In this document: in pieces, positions 16,209-25,093 of the stretch | Position numbering within the stretch: the stretch's first letter is position 1 | Layout of the letters: each line of letters starts with the position of its first letter | Origin: Ochrobactrum vermis | Lineage (GTDB): Bacteria; Pseudomonadota; Alphaproteobacteria; Rhizobiales; Rhizobiaceae | Length of the DNA: 64,000 nt | Reading direction: 5' to 3' | Assembly (NCBI RefSeq): GCF_002975205.1 | Contig: NZ_PCOC01000001.1 | Span: 1,674,001-1,738,000 of the forward strand | Notes under the pieces: model-generated | What the model was told of the DNA's origin: nothing | What the model saw: only the letters and a program-made list of their open reading frames with translations | Database searches by the model: none | Made by a program: the position numbers and the translations under genes

Positions 16209-18044
16209 ATGCCCCATGACACGCCTTTGATAGCGACAATCGTCATCGGGTTATGCCTGGCCTTCATCTTCGGTGCGATAGCCACCCGTCTGAAAATCTC
16301 TCCCCTCGTCGGTTATCTTCTGGCTGGCGTCATCGCCGGTCCCCATACGCCCGGTTTTGTTGCTGATCAGGACCTTATTCTCCAGCTTGCCGAGATTGGC
16401 GTCATCCTGCTGATGTTCGGGGTTGGCCTGCATTTTTCACTCAAAGATCTTCTTTCCGTCAAAGCCATCGCGGTTCCGGGTGCACTTGCACAGATTGCCG
16501 CCGCCGCTGCACTCGGCACCGGCCTTGGCCTCGCTCTTGGCTGGGACGTACAGGCAGGTCTGGTTTTCGGCTTGGCTCTTTCGACAGCCAGTACTGTCGT
16601 TCTGCTGCGCGCCATGCAGGAGCGCCGCCTGATCGATACCGAACGCGGGCGTATTGCCATCGGCTGGCTGATCGTTGAAGACCTTGCCATGGTCATGGCG
16701 CTGGTGCTGCTTCCAGCCGTCGCCAGCGTAACCGGCCGTGCAGAAGGTTCGGCAGCGAGCGATCCTATCATTTCATGGCTTGGCCTTGGCATTGGCGGCA
16801 TCATTCTTCTCACCATTGCCAAGGTTGTTCTATTCATCGCCCTGATGCTCATCGTGGGGCGCAAGGTCATACCGTGGCTTCTGAACGTTGTAGCCCAGAC
16901 CGGTTCCCGAGAATTGTTTCGCCTTGGTGTCCTAGCCATAGCGCTGGGCGTCGCTTTCGGCGCGGCACATCTGTTTGGAGTTTCCTTCGCGCTGGGGGCT
17001 TTCTTTGCCGGCATGGTGATGAGCGAATCCGAACTCAGCCATCGGGCAGCGGAAGAGTCTCTCCCCTTGCGCGACGCCTTCGCGGTACTGTTCTTCATCT
17101 CGGTCGGCATGTTGTTCGACCCGATGAGTCTTGTTCGTGATCCTCTCCCCCTCCTCGGAACGCTCGCGATCATTCTTATCGGCAAATCGGTCGCAGCATT
17201 CTTCATCGTGCGCGCTTTCCGTCGCCCCGTCAGCACGGCGCTCACCATTTCGGCAAGCCTTGCGCAAATCGGCGAGTTTTCCTTCATTCTTGCGGGGTTG
17301 GGCGTCAGTCTTAATCTACTCCCGCCAGCGGGTCGCGATCTCATTCTCGCAGGTGCAATCCTCTCGATCTTCCTCAATCCGCTCGTGTTCATCGTAGCGG
17401 AACGGATGCGACCGTGGATCGAAAAGCGAAACAAAAGCGAGACGTCAACCGGTGAAGACGCAGGTGTCGAACTCAGCATTTCCGAACCTGAGCCCCTGCC
17501 CCAAACTCTGCTGACCGGACACACCATTCTCGTTGGCTATGGCCAGATCGGCGAAAGGATCGCAGCAGGATTGCTGGCAGAGACCACGCCTTTTCTCGTC
17601 ATCGAAGATTCATCGAAAATTAGCGCATCGCTGAAGGATAAAGGCATTGAAGTCATTGCCGGCAACGCCTCAGATTCAGAAATACTGAAAGCGGCCAATC
17701 CGGCGGCAGCTCGACATCTGGTCATCGCAATACCCAATGCTTTCGAAGCTGGACGGGTGACCGCATTGGCCAAAGCGGCAAACCCTGAAATCAGCATCAT
17801 CGTGCGCGCCTGTTCGAAAGCCGAAGCGCAATATTTGCAGGACCTTGGCGCAGACTTTGTTATTCTGGGAGAAGAAGAAATCGCAGCCGCCATGGCTAAG
17901 GCGATTGGGACTGAGATTACAAAGAAAAACACGGAAAACGAATCTCGGACCAACATATCAGGGATAATATCGGAAGACAGATCGACCGATATCGTGGGCA
18001 AAAAAGGGGACGACATGAAGCATGAAGGCATGGTGACCGGTTGA
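16209..18044 (+). CDS. CPA2 cation/proton antiporter with TrkA-N domain (YbaL/KefB-like)
   Basis: The 611-residue protein has an Na+/H+-exchanger domain of about 12 helices (residues 8-390; GVILLMFGVGLHFSLKDL and the GWLIVEDLAMV segment with the conserved acidic pair) and a cytoplasmic TrkA-N Rossmann domain (about 438-555, HTILVGYGQIGERIAAGLL, then VIEDSS). It exchanges K+ (or Na+) for protons under nucleotide control. The usual KefB C-terminal regulator-binding end is absent, so YbaL type is more likely. Its stop overlaps the next gene's start by one base (TGATG), implying translational coupling. Confidence 0.9.
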   Translation: MPHDTPLIATIVIGLCLAFIFGAIATRLKISPLVGYLLAGVIAGPHTPGFVADQDLILQLAEIGVILLMFGVGLHFSLKDLLSVKAIAVPGALAQIAAAAALGTGLGLALGWDVQAGLVFGLALSTASTVVLLRAMQERRLIDTERGRIAIGWLIVEDLAMVMALVLLPAVASVTGRAEGSAASDPIISWLGLGIGGIILLTIAKVVLFIALMLIVGRKVIPWLLNVVAQTGSRELFRLGVLAIALGVAFGAAHLFGVSFALGAFFAGMVMSESELSHRAAEESLPLRDAFAVLFFISVGMLFDPMSLVRDPLPLLGTLAIILIGKSVAAFFIVRAFRRPVSTALTISASLAQIGEFSFILAGLGVSLNLLPPAGRDLILAGAILSIFLNPLVFIVAERMRPWIEKRNKSETSTGEDAGVELSISEPEPLPQTLLTGHTILVGYGQIGERIAAGLLAETTPFLVIEDSSKISASLKDKGIEVIAGNASDSEILKAANPAAARHLVIAIPNAFEAGRVTALAKAANPEISIIVRACSKAEAQYLQDLGADFVILGEEEIAAAMAKAIGTEITKKNTENESRTNISGIISEDRSTDIVGKKGDDMKHEGMVTG

Positions 18045-18991
18045 TGAAAGCAAAGGATTACATCTGGCCGGTCGTGGGTATTTGCGCAGTCGGTATTTCG
18101 GCATGGCTCCTCTATCGTGAACTTCGCAGCATTTCACTCGATGATGTTCTGGACAGCCTTTATGCTATTCGCGCCCATCACTGGGCACTGGCGGCAGCGT
18201 CGGCGCTTCTGGCCTACAGTTCACTTGCGGGTTATGATCGTATTGCGCTCCTGCACCTCAAGCGCAAAATTTCCTGGCTCTTTATCGCGCTTTGTTCCTT
18301 CACCACCTACGCTTTGTCACACAATATCGGCGCCTCGGTCGTCTCTGGTGCGGTCGTGCGCTACAGGGCCTATTCCTCACAAGGTATGCCCGGCAGTGAA
18401 ATCGCTGTGCTCATCGCCTTCTGTTCTTTCACATTCATTCTCGGCGTCATCATGACATCCAGCGTCGTTCTCTTGCTGGAGCCGCATATTCTCATGCGCT
18501 TCAACGAAGAACTGACACCGACCGTCTCTATCGTCATCGCACTTTTGATGCTGGCATTCGTGCTGCTTTATGTCTTTGGCAGCTGGCTGCGCCTGCGCCC
18601 GCTTCAGATCGGCAGTTTTCGTCTGGAATATCCGCGCATGTCGGTTGTTGTGCAGCAGCTCGTCGTTGCGCCGCTGGAACTGATCGGTGCCGCCGGTATC
18701 ATTTATTTCGCCTTGCCAGAGGCCGGCAATCCCGGTTTCCTCATTATTCTCGGCATCTTTCTTGTCTCGTTCTCGGCCGCCCTGATCTCACACGCTCCGG
18801 GCGGTCTTGGTGTTCTGGAACTCGTTTTCCTCACCGGTTTGCCGGATATGAATCAGGCTGATGTGCTGGCAGCGCTGATCGTCTTTCGCCTCCTCTATCT
18901 TCTCATCCCATTCGCGATGTCGCTCGTGGTGGTACTGGTCTTCGAGAAGTCGCAGTTTCTCCTGCGGTGGAACGAAAAACAGCGAAAATAG
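18044..18991 (+). CDS. YbhN/UPF0104-type (lysylphosphatidylglycerol synthase TM) membrane protein
   Basis: The 315-residue protein has about eight membrane helices and matches the flippase-like membrane part of LPG synthases: THN-type SHNIGASVVSGAVVRYRAY near residues 92-110 and SHAPGGLGVLELVFL near 245-260. There is no aminoacyl-transferase domain, so it cannot make lysyl-PG by itself. Relatives are thought to move lipids or lipid-linked groups across the inner membrane. The ATG at 18044 overlaps the antiporter stop, so the two are one operon. Confidence 0.82.
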   Translation: MKAKDYIWPVVGICAVGISAWLLYRELRSISLDDVLDSLYAIRAHHWALAAASALLAYSSLAGYDRIALLHLKRKISWLFIALCSFTTYALSHNIGASVVSGAVVRYRAYSSQGMPGSEIAVLIAFCSFTFILGVIMTSSVVLLLEPHILMRFNEELTPTVSIVIALLMLAFVLLYVFGSWLRLRPLQIGSFRLEYPRMSVVVQQLVVAPLELIGAAGIIYFALPEAGNPGFLIILGIFLVSFSAALISHAPGGLGVLELVFLTGLPDMNQADVLAALIVFRLLYLLIPFAMSLVVVLVFEKSQFLLRWNEKQRK

Positions 18992-19155
18992 AAGCGGGTC
19001 GATGGCGGAGCATAACTTTCACAAAAGCCGCCATAAATTGAATTTATTTTCCTTAAAACGGCGGCTTAAGCCGCCTATCTTGGAACCAGTTTCGCAAAGA
19101 CTGCAAACTGCGAAATTGAACGCCCTCCCAAGGCTTTATTCAAGAGGAACAACGC

Positions 19156-19719
19156 ATGCCTGCGACATTGATCATCCCTGGTTACAAGGGATCGGAAGCA
19201 GGCCACTGGCAGCGCCAATGGTTGCATGACGATCCGTCAGCATTACTCGTCGAACAGGACGACTGGCACTATCCGGTGCTATCCGACTGGATGTACGCGC
19301 TTGAAGCCAAACTCGCCGAAAATCCAGGCGCAGTTCTGGTCGCCCATAGCCTCGGCTGCGTGCTCGTCGCACATCTGGCAAGCCGCCCATCGGCAGCTCA
19401 CGTGGCAGGCGCCCTTCTCGTTGCACCGGCCGATGCTGAAACCATGGCCCGCAAGGACAGCCGTTTCGAGAGCTTTGCTCCACTCCCACGCCACGAGCTG
19501 GGTTTCCCGTCCGTCGTCGTTGCGAGCCGCAATGATGAGTATATGAGCTTTGCCAAGGCTGAAGCGCTTTCGGATGTGTGGGGATCGGGTTTCGTCGATC
19601 TCGGCCATGCCGGTCACATCAACGTAGCAAGCGGCTTCAGTCGCTGGCCGGAGGGAGTTATTCTCGCATCTTCTCTTCACAGAGAACCGATAAATAACAC
19701 GTTTTCCCAAGCAGCGTGA
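19156..19719 (+). CDS. RBBP9/YdeN-type serine hydrolase
   Basis: The 187-residue alpha/beta hydrolase has IIPGYKGSEAGHWQRQW at the oxyanion side (residues 6-22), nucleophile elbow VAHSLGC (Ser about 64), acid residue in SRNDEYMS (about 130) and catalytic His in GHAGHINVASGFSRWPEG (about 152-169). This is the full triad of the RBBP9/YdeN family, at its usual length. The natural substrate is unknown. It is a single-gene unit 164 bp after the YbhN gene, closed by a strong terminator. Confidence 0.88.
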   Translation: MPATLIIPGYKGSEAGHWQRQWLHDDPSALLVEQDDWHYPVLSDWMYALEAKLAENPGAVLVAHSLGCVLVAHLASRPSAAHVAGALLVAPADAETMARKDSRFESFAPLPRHELGFPSVVVASRNDEYMSFAKAEALSDVWGSGFVDLGHAGHINVASGFSRWPEGVILASSLHREPINNTFSQAA

Positions 19720-19723
19720 CCGC

Positions 19724-19755
19724 AAGCCGTCCATTCTTCGAATGGGCGGCTTTCC
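19724..19755 (+). terminator. Rho-independent terminator of the hydrolase gene
   Basis: AAGCCGTCCATTC (19724-19736) pairs with GAATGGGCGGCTT (19740-19752) around TTC, one G-U pair, followed by TCCTGTTT. Confidence 0.8.
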
Positions 19756-19763
19756 TGTTTAGA

Positions 19764-19864
19764 GCATAATCCGACCCGAGTGAAACGAGGATCGATAAGA
19801 TTATGCTTCAAATAAAAGAGGTTAGAGCGCCGATCTGATCCAATCAGATCGAAACGCGCTCTAA
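19764..19864. repeat. Two dispersed palindromic elements at the cysW stop codon
   Basis: The first element has arms GCATAATC (19764-19771) and GATTATGC (19799-19806). The second is TTAGAGCGC (19822-19830) with GCGCTCTAA (19856-19864), enclosing GATCTGAT/ATCAGATC (19832-19839/19843-19850). Elements of this look are scattered in Brucellaceae genomes. The second one reaches into the cysW gene and supplies its TAG stop and last bases. Confidence 0.7.
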
Positions 19865-20691
19865 GCGCCTTGCCTGCGTTCGAGCAGAACCTTCAAAACA
19901 AGAGTTAGAAGAGCGATCAACGCAAGTGTCGAAGCCGCAGCGAAAGCACCAGCGACATTATAGTCATTGAACAGCAATTCCACCTGAAGCGGCAGCGTGT
20001 TGGTCTTGCCGCGGATTGCACCCGAGACGACCGAAGTTGCTCCAAACTCTCCCATGACACGCGCATTGCAAAGCACAGCGCCGTAGAGCAACGCCCATTT
20101 GATATTAGGCAAAGTGACATAGAAGAAGGTCTGCCAGCCATTAGCGCCAAGTGTCAGCGCCGCTTCTTCTTCATCGCTCCCCTGCACTTCCATAAGCGGG
20201 ATCAGTTCACGCGCCACGAAGGGTGAAGTTACGAAAAGGCTGACAAGAAAAATCGCCGGAACCGTGAACATGATCTTGATGTCGTAGGCTTCCAGCAACG
20301 GCCCCAGCAGACCTTGTGATCCATAGAGGAAAAGATAGGTCACACCGGCCACGATAGGCGATACGGAGAACGGTATCTCTACGAAGGTAATCAGCAGCCG
20401 CCGACCCGGAAAACGGAACTTGGTTACAAGCCAGGCAACACAGACACCGAAGGCCATATTGATCGGCACCACGACGATAGCCGTGAGAATGCTCAACCAG
20501 ACCGCATGCAATGTGTCGGGTTTCAATATTTCGCTCAAGAAAACACCGACACCTTTGCTGAACGCGTAGGAGAAGATGATTGCAAGCGGTGCTCCGATGC
20601 AAATCACCGACAAACCAGCCGCCAACCAGATCAACAGATTGCGCGCCGGTCCGGAGTTTCGCGCCTGTAGGCTTGCGCTAGCGTTCTGCAT
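19861..20691 (-). CDS. cysW: Sulfate ABC transporter permease CysW
   Basis: The 276-residue protein has six predicted membrane helices and the permease EAA loop (EVQGSDEEEAALTLGANGWQTF split around residues 165-190). It also has RVMGEFGATSVVSGAIRGKTNTLPLQVE, typical of CysW. With CysT it forms the membrane channel for sulfate/thiosulfate. The start overlaps the cysT stop by 14 bp. Its C-terminus ends ERRQGA inside a dispersed repeat, slightly shorter than E. coli CysW. The ATPase gene cysA, normally next, is missing. Confidence 0.93.
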   Translation of the reverse strand: MQNASASLQARNSGPARNLLIWLAAGLSVICIGAPLAIIFSYAFSKGVGVFLSEILKPDTLHAVWLSILTAIVVVPINMAFGVCVAWLVTKFRFPGRRLLITFVEIPFSVSPIVAGVTYLFLYGSQGLLGPLLEAYDIKIMFTVPAIFLVSLFVTSPFVARELIPLMEVQGSDEEEAALTLGANGWQTFFYVTLPNIKWALLYGAVLCNARVMGEFGATSVVSGAIRGKTNTLPLQVELLFNDYNVAGAFAAASTLALIALLTLVLKVLLERRQGA

Positions 20692-21499
20692 AACGAAGCT
20701 GCCTCGCTTGAATGAGGTTTGTCACGAGAAGCATGACGAAAGCCGTAACAAGCATCACAAATGCAAGTGCAGCAGCGGCGGGGTAGTCATATTCATCAAG
20801 CCGAATGAAAACGAGCAGCGATGTCACTTCGGTCTCGAAGGGAAGATTGCCCGAGATAAAGACAATCGAACCAAACTCGCCGAGGCTGCGCGCGAAGGAA
20901 AGCGACGAGCCTGCAAGAAAAGCCGGAAAAATGGTCGGCCAGATAATATGGGAGAATATCTGCCAGGAACTGGCCCCAAGGCTACGCGCGGCCTCTTCCA
21001 CATCGGCGCTCATATCTTCCAGCACCGGTTGAACCGTACGGACCACAAATGGGATACTGGTAAAGAACATCGCAATCATGATGCCAAGCGGTGCGTAGGC
21101 AACCTTTATTCCGATTGGTTCAAGAAACCGTCCGAACCAGCCATTCTGGGCAAACAAGGTTACGAGTGCCAAACCAGCTATGGCGGTAGGCAGAGCGAAG
21201 GGAAGATCGACAGCAGCATCAATCAGACGTTTGCCCGGAAATTCATATCGCGTCAGCACCCAAGCCAGCAGAAGGCCGAACAAGCCATTGAACACGGTTG
21301 CCACCGCAGCGGCGCTCAAGGTGATCTTATAGGTTGCCAGCGCCCGGTCCGAAGTCACAATGCTCCAGAAGTCACTCCAGCCCAGACTTGCGGTCTTCAG
21401 GATCATGGCCAGAAGCGGCAGGGCTACGATCACCGCCAGATAAAGCAAAGTGCAGCCGAGGGTCAGTCCGAACCCCGGCAGCACAGAATTACGTTTCAT
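20678..21499 (-). CDS. cysT: Sulfate ABC transporter permease CysT (CysU)
   Basis: The 273-residue permease has six membrane helices, ALPTAIAGLALVTLFAQNGWFG near residues 100-120 and EEAARSLGASSWQIFSHI in the ATPase-contacting loop (about 168-186). ARSLGEFGSIVFISGNLPFETE follows near 200-220, as in CysT proteins. The ATG at 21499 is chosen; an upstream GTG at 21514 is possible. It sits 68 bp after sbp and overlaps cysW, so sbp-cysT-cysW is one operon. Confidence 0.93.
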   Translation of the reverse strand: MKRNSVLPGFGLTLGCTLLYLAVIVALPLLAMILKTASLGWSDFWSIVTSDRALATYKITLSAAAVATVFNGLFGLLLAWVLTRYEFPGKRLIDAAVDLPFALPTAIAGLALVTLFAQNGWFGRFLEPIGIKVAYAPLGIMIAMFFTSIPFVVRTVQPVLEDMSADVEEAARSLGASSWQIFSHIIWPTIFPAFLAGSSLSFARSLGEFGSIVFISGNLPFETEVTSLLVFIRLDEYDYPAAAALAFVMLVTAFVMLLVTNLIQARQLRYAER

Positions 21500-21567
21500 G
21501 CTTAGAAGCGCCACTGGATTTTTCCGAAAAGCAGGCGATCCCGTCGGGGATCGCCAATTGGCTCTGT

Positions 21568-22572
21568 TTATTTGCCGGTGAAGAGCTGATCGAGCACTCC
21601 GCCCTCGGCGAAATGTTCTTTCTGCACCTTCTCCCAGCCACCGAAAGCATCTTCAACCGTCACGAGACGCACATCAGGATAGATATCCTTGTGCTTTGCG
21701 ATGACGTCCTTGTCATGCACGCGATTGAAATTTTGAGCCAGAATCTCCTGGCCTTCCGGGGAATAGAGATAATTCAGATAAGCTTCAGCAATCTTACGCG
21801 ATCCACGCTTGTCTACGACCTTGTCGACGACCGTAACTGGAAACTCCGCCAAAAGACTGACTTCGGGGACAACGACATCATACTTGTCCGGGCCTAGAAC
21901 CTTCTCGGTTCCGCGTGTTTCAGCCTCGAAGGTCACCAATACGTCGCCAATGCCACGTTCGGCAAAAGTGGTCGTTGCGCCACGGCCGCCTGTATCGAAC
22001 ACAGGGACGTTCTTGAAAATCTTCCCGATGAATTCGTGTACCTTCGCCTGATCGCCCTTGAACGCTTCGTTCGCATAGGCAGTAGCAGCGAGATAGGTAT
22101 AACGCGCATTGCCCGAGGTCTTCGGGTTCGGGAAGATCACCTTCACATCGTCACGCGCCAGATCGTCCCAATTCTTGATGTTCTTCGGATTGCCCTCACG
22201 GACAAGGAATGCAGGAAGCGAATAATAAGGCGACGAGTTGTTTGGCAGCCGCTGCTGCCAGTCCGCAGGAATCAGGTTACCCTTGTCGTGCAGGACCTGC
22301 ACGTCGGTCACCTGATTGAACGTAACGACGTCCGCCTCAAGCCCTTCCAGAATCGAACGCGCCTGTTTCGAGGAACCGGCATGGGATTGATTAACGGTCA
22401 AATCTTCGCCGGTTTTCGTCTTCCAATCGGCGATGAACGCTTTGTTGACCTGCTCGTAAAGTTCCCGCGCAATATCATAGGAAACATTCAAAATTTCCGT
22501 CGGCTCCTGCGCGTGAACCGGGGCAGAGCCAAGACCAAGGGCCACCGCCGCGTATAGAATAATTTTTCTCAT
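21568..22572 (-). CDS. sbp: Periplasmic sulfate-binding protein
   Basis: The 334-residue protein has a signal peptide (MRKIILYAAVALGLGSAPVHA) and the family blocks LNVSYDIARELYEQVNKAF, QSHAGSSKQARSILEGLEADVVT in two adjacent pieces (residues 60-85), NPKTSGNARYTYLAA (about 150-165) and GGRGATTTFAERGIGDVLVTFE. Gly-Gly-Arg-Gly-Ala and Ser-Ser-Lys-Gln are the usual sulfate-contacting segments. It delivers sulfate to CysTW. The ATG at 22572 was preferred because the signal peptide starts there. The AT-rich upstream region has a promoter-like TATATATT and an inverted repeat. Confidence 0.93.
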   Translation of the reverse strand: MRKIILYAAVALGLGSAPVHAQEPTEILNVSYDIARELYEQVNKAFIADWKTKTGEDLTVNQSHAGSSKQARSILEGLEADVVTFNQVTDVQVLHDKGNLIPADWQQRLPNNSSPYYSLPAFLVREGNPKNIKNWDDLARDDVKVIFPNPKTSGNARYTYLAATAYANEAFKGDQAKVHEFIGKIFKNVPVFDTGGRGATTTFAERGIGDVLVTFEAETRGTEKVLGPDKYDVVVPEVSLLAEFPVTVVDKVVDKRGSRKIAEAYLNYLYSPEGQEILAQNFNRVHDKDVIAKHKDIYPDVRLVTVEDAFGGWEKVQKEHFAEGGVLDQLFTGK

Positions 22573-22656
22573 TAGACCCATCCCCACCGCGCTGTTTGCG
22601 AAAAGCGCTCTAATATGGATTGTTTTCAGAAAACAAATCTAACGAGAGAAGAAACA

Positions 22657-22679
22657 AAATCAATCTAAATCATTGATTT
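22657..22679. promoter_or_regulatory. Inverted repeat in the sbp promoter region
   Basis: AAATCAAT (22657-22664) and ATTGATTT (22672-22679) form 8-bp arms around 7 bp, next to the minus-strand -10-like TATATATT just upstream. The position suits a regulator of the sulfate genes; which one is unknown. Confidence 0.35.
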
Positions 22680-22783
22680 AAATATATAAACTACATTTCA
22701 GACCGATCGTGGAACCTGCATCCAAACCATATACCGGCATGAGAAAATAATTCTCATCCGGAGCAAAACCTTAAAAAGCATAC

Positions 22784-22814
22784 AAAAAGGCAGGAGATTT
22801 CCACCTCCTGCCTT
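22784..22814 (-). terminator. Rho-independent terminator of the small 62-aa gene
   Basis: On the minus strand AAGGCAGGAG and CTCCTGCCTT (22814-22805 and 22796-22787) form a 10-bp stem followed by TTTTTGT. Confidence 0.85.
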
Positions 22815-22838
22815 CGATAATTTTTCGCCTGTCTGGGC

Positions 22839-23027
22839 TTACCAGAAACCGCGATGCTGCCAGCACCAAAGAAAGTTATGCTCGCCACGATCCAACCGGC
22901 TGCGGCGGCGGGCTGCAATCTCTTCTGCATTCAACTTCATCTCGCGCCAAGGCTGTTCCAGAAAGGCAGGGACACGCAAAAACGCATTCTTCATTCTCGT
23001 TGCGAGCAGTTGAACAGTTCGCCTCAT
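22839..23027 (-). CDS. Small basic Trp-rich protein of unknown function
   Basis: The start at 23027 is set by the strong ribosome site GAGGAGG 6 bp upstream, giving 62 residues: an Arg-rich amphipathic first half (RRTVQLLATRMKNAF) and an end with Arg runs and aromatic residues (RRRSRLDRGEHNF, then LWCWQHRGFW). A terminator follows 25 bp after the stop, so this is a complete single-gene unit. I do not recognise a family; a loose likeness to DUF1127-type basic small proteins is not enough to assign it. The clear ribosome site and terminator argue that it is real. Confidence 0.65.
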   Translation of the reverse strand: MRRTVQLLATRMKNAFLRVPAFLEQPWREMKLNAEEIAARRRSRLDRGEHNFLWCWQHRGFW

Positions 23028-23160
23028 GCCAAGCCTCCTCATTGCATCACGCTCAAATTTGTCGCGCTTTCGCCGCAACAATGAACGATGCGTTAATTTT
23101 GAAGGCTTCCGGACTTTTGTCAATAACCTACTTATTTTATCGGAGTTAACGGTGTGAAAT

Positions 23161-23193
23161 AATTTGCGAGCCAGCCCGGCCAGCTCGCAAATT
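23161..23193 (-). terminator. Hairpin after the TerC/CBS gene
   Basis: AATTTGCGAGC (23161-23171) and GCTCGCAAATT (23183-23193) form a perfect 11-bp stem. On the minus strand it is followed by ATTTCAC. Confidence 0.7.
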
Positions 23194-23201
23194 TATTCCT
23201 G

Positions 23202-24770
23202 CTAAACCTCGTAGTCGTTTGAAGGCGTGATACGGACCTTGCCGATGTGGCGTCCGTTCATCGACTCGATCTTGAACTCCAAGCCGTCAGCCGCGAAGTT
23301 TTCGCCCCCCAGCGGCAAATGTCCCAGGTGCCAGAGAACGTAGCCTGCAAGGGTTGTATAACGGTCACCATCATCCACAAGGTCGCGCTCCAATAGACCG
23401 CTCAACCTGCGGATATCGGTAAACCCGTCCACAAGATAACCACCCTGCCCGTCCGACTGAGCGACAGCCGCCACTTCATCTTCGTCCGGGAATTCGCCAG
23501 CGATAGCTTCGAGAACGTCAGTCGGCGTCACGACCCCCTCGAAAGAGCCATGCTCGTCAACAACCACTGCAATCTGTACAGGAGAGTTGCGTAGCTGCTC
23601 CATGACGCGCAACACGTTCGCATTCTCGTGCACGACAAGCGGCTGTTTTACCGTTTTATCCCAGTCGATAGGCTTCCTATCGCCGATATCGAGTAGCAGA
23701 TCTCTGACCAGCGCCACACCAACGAACTCATCGACCTGACGGCGCGCAACAATGACGCGCGAATGCGACAGCTTGCGAATGGCCGCATCAAGCTCCGCCT
23801 CGTCTTCATCGAGGTCAAGCCATTCGATCTCATTGCGCGGAGACATGATGGAACGCACCGGCCGATCAGCCAGATCGAGAACGCCACGGATCATCTCTTT
23901 TTCTTCTGGGAGAAAAATATCGCTGGCCGCCGTCTGCTGGGCAATAACGTCAACCGTGTCGGAGAGCGGATTCTCCCCGCGACTGCCACCGAGCAGACGC
24001 AGGACCGCACCGGCCGTGCGCTCCCGCAGATCGTTGGTAGTTACAAGCTTCTCACGGTTGCGTCGCGACATCTGGTTGGCCGCTTCGATCAACACCGAGA
24101 AGCCGATAGCCGCATACAGATAGCCCTTTGGAATATGGAAGCCGAAACCTTCCACCACCAGGCTGAAGCCGATCATCATCAGGAAGCCGAGACAAAGGAT
24201 GACGACGGTGGGGTGCTTGTTGACAAAATCCATCAGCGGCTTGGAAGCAAGCATCATCACGCCAATGGCAATAACGACAGCGATCATCATGACCGGCAGA
24301 TGCTGAACCATGCCTACAGCAGTGATTACGCTATCCAGCGAGAACACAGCGTCAAGGACAACAATCTGAACGATCACCTGCCAGAACACGGCATGCACGA
24401 CCTTGGAACTTTTAGGCCCATGATCACCCTCTAGCCGCTCGTGGAGCTCCATGGTGCCCTTGGCAAGCAGAAACAGACCACCGATCAGCATGATGATGTC
24501 TCGGCCCGAGAACGACATCCCCATCAACGAGACCAATGGCTCGCGCAGGGTAACAATCCAGGAAATCGAAGCGAGCAGCACCAAGCGCATCAAAAGAGCC
24601 AGAGTAAGACCGATCAGCCGCGCGCGATTGCGTTGGTGCGGGGGCAGCTTGTCAGCCAGAATGGCAATGAAGACGAGATTGTCGATACCGAGAACGATCT
24701 CGAGTACCACCAATGTCACCAAACCTATCCAGGCATTGGGGTCGGCAATCCAGTCCATGGACCAGTCCAT
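23202..24770 (-). CDS. TerC-family membrane protein with CBS and CorC/HlyC domains
   Basis: The 522-residue protein has a TerC domain of seven helices (residues 10-235; [22 protein letters not shown] and [16 protein letters not shown] with the conserved membrane Asp residues), a tandem CBS pair (about 300-425, [14 protein letters not shown] and [20 protein letters not shown]) and a CorC/HlyC transporter-associated domain (about 440-515). This is the YegH/YoaE layout. TerC relatives handle metal ions, especially manganese. A 5' region of 320 bp with strong hairpins precedes it. Confidence 0.88.
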   Translation of the reverse strand: MDWSMDWIADPNAWIGLVTLVVLEIVLGIDNLVFIAILADKLPPHQRNRARLIGLTLALLMRLVLLASISWIVTLREPLVSLMGMSFSGRDIIMLIGGLFLLAKGTMELHERLEGDHGPKSSKVVHAVFWQVIVQIVVLDAVFSLDSVITAVGMVQHLPVMMIAVVIAIGVMMLASKPLMDFVNKHPTVVILCLGFLMMIGFSLVVEGFGFHIPKGYLYAAIGFSVLIEAANQMSRRNREKLVTTNDLRERTAGAVLRLLGGSRGENPLSDTVDVIAQQTAASDIFLPEEKEMIRGVLDLADRPVRSIMSPRNEIEWLDLDEDEAELDAAIRKLSHSRVIVARRQVDEFVGVALVRDLLLDIGDRKPIDWDKTVKQPLVVHENANVLRVMEQLRNSPVQIAVVVDEHGSFEGVVTPTDVLEAIAGEFPDEDEVAAVAQSDGQGGYLVDGFTDIRRLSGLLERDLVDDGDRYTTLAGYVLWHLGHLPLGGENFAADGLEFKIESMNGRHIGKVRITPSNDYEV

Positions 24771-24840
24771 GATATGTCGGCTCCTTTAAAGATCAGCAGA
24801 AACAGAAATTGGAAAATTCAGCGCAAGCAGTTTGTGGCCG

Positions 24841-25070
24841 GGCCGCTATTGTGCGGGCCAGCCTGATGCAGACGAAGATTATCGGGAATTGTTCAATACG
24901 CGCGAAGTCCGAACACCCCTCCGGGGAACTCGGACTTCGAGAAGACGAATCGTCAGAACTGTCGTCGGGCATTAAGCGCGATGAACCTTACATGGGGCGC
25001 TTGCGAGGCATGAAGCCTCAGCGACACCGGTTGCCATATGGAACATATGGTTCTGCTATTAAGCAGACCG
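24841..25070 (-). other. Gene-free region with a chain of strong hairpins (possible TerC leader)
   Basis: No convincing gene lies between dedA and the TerC gene. Listed on the + strand, the helices are: CGAAGTCCGA (24903-24912) with TCGGACTTCG (24930-24939), enclosing CCCC/GGGG; GAGGC/GCCTC flanked by CGCT/AGCG (about 24998-25023); CCATATG/CATATGG (25034-25050); and TCTGCT/AGCAGA (about 25052-25067). A GC-rich GGCCGC/GCGGGCC stem lies at 24841-24860. On the minus strand this would be the TerC 5' leader or the 3' tail of dedA. TerC genes often carry the yybP-ykoY manganese riboswitch, but I do not find its GGGGAGUAG core. Confidence 0.4.
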
Positions 25071-25093
25071 AAGCCTGCGGCACAAGAGGCCGA

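Noticed and set aside
24771..25093. yybP-ykoY manganese riboswitch before the TerC gene
   Set aside because: The location is right, but the GGGGAGUAG core and its partner loop were not found on the minus strand.
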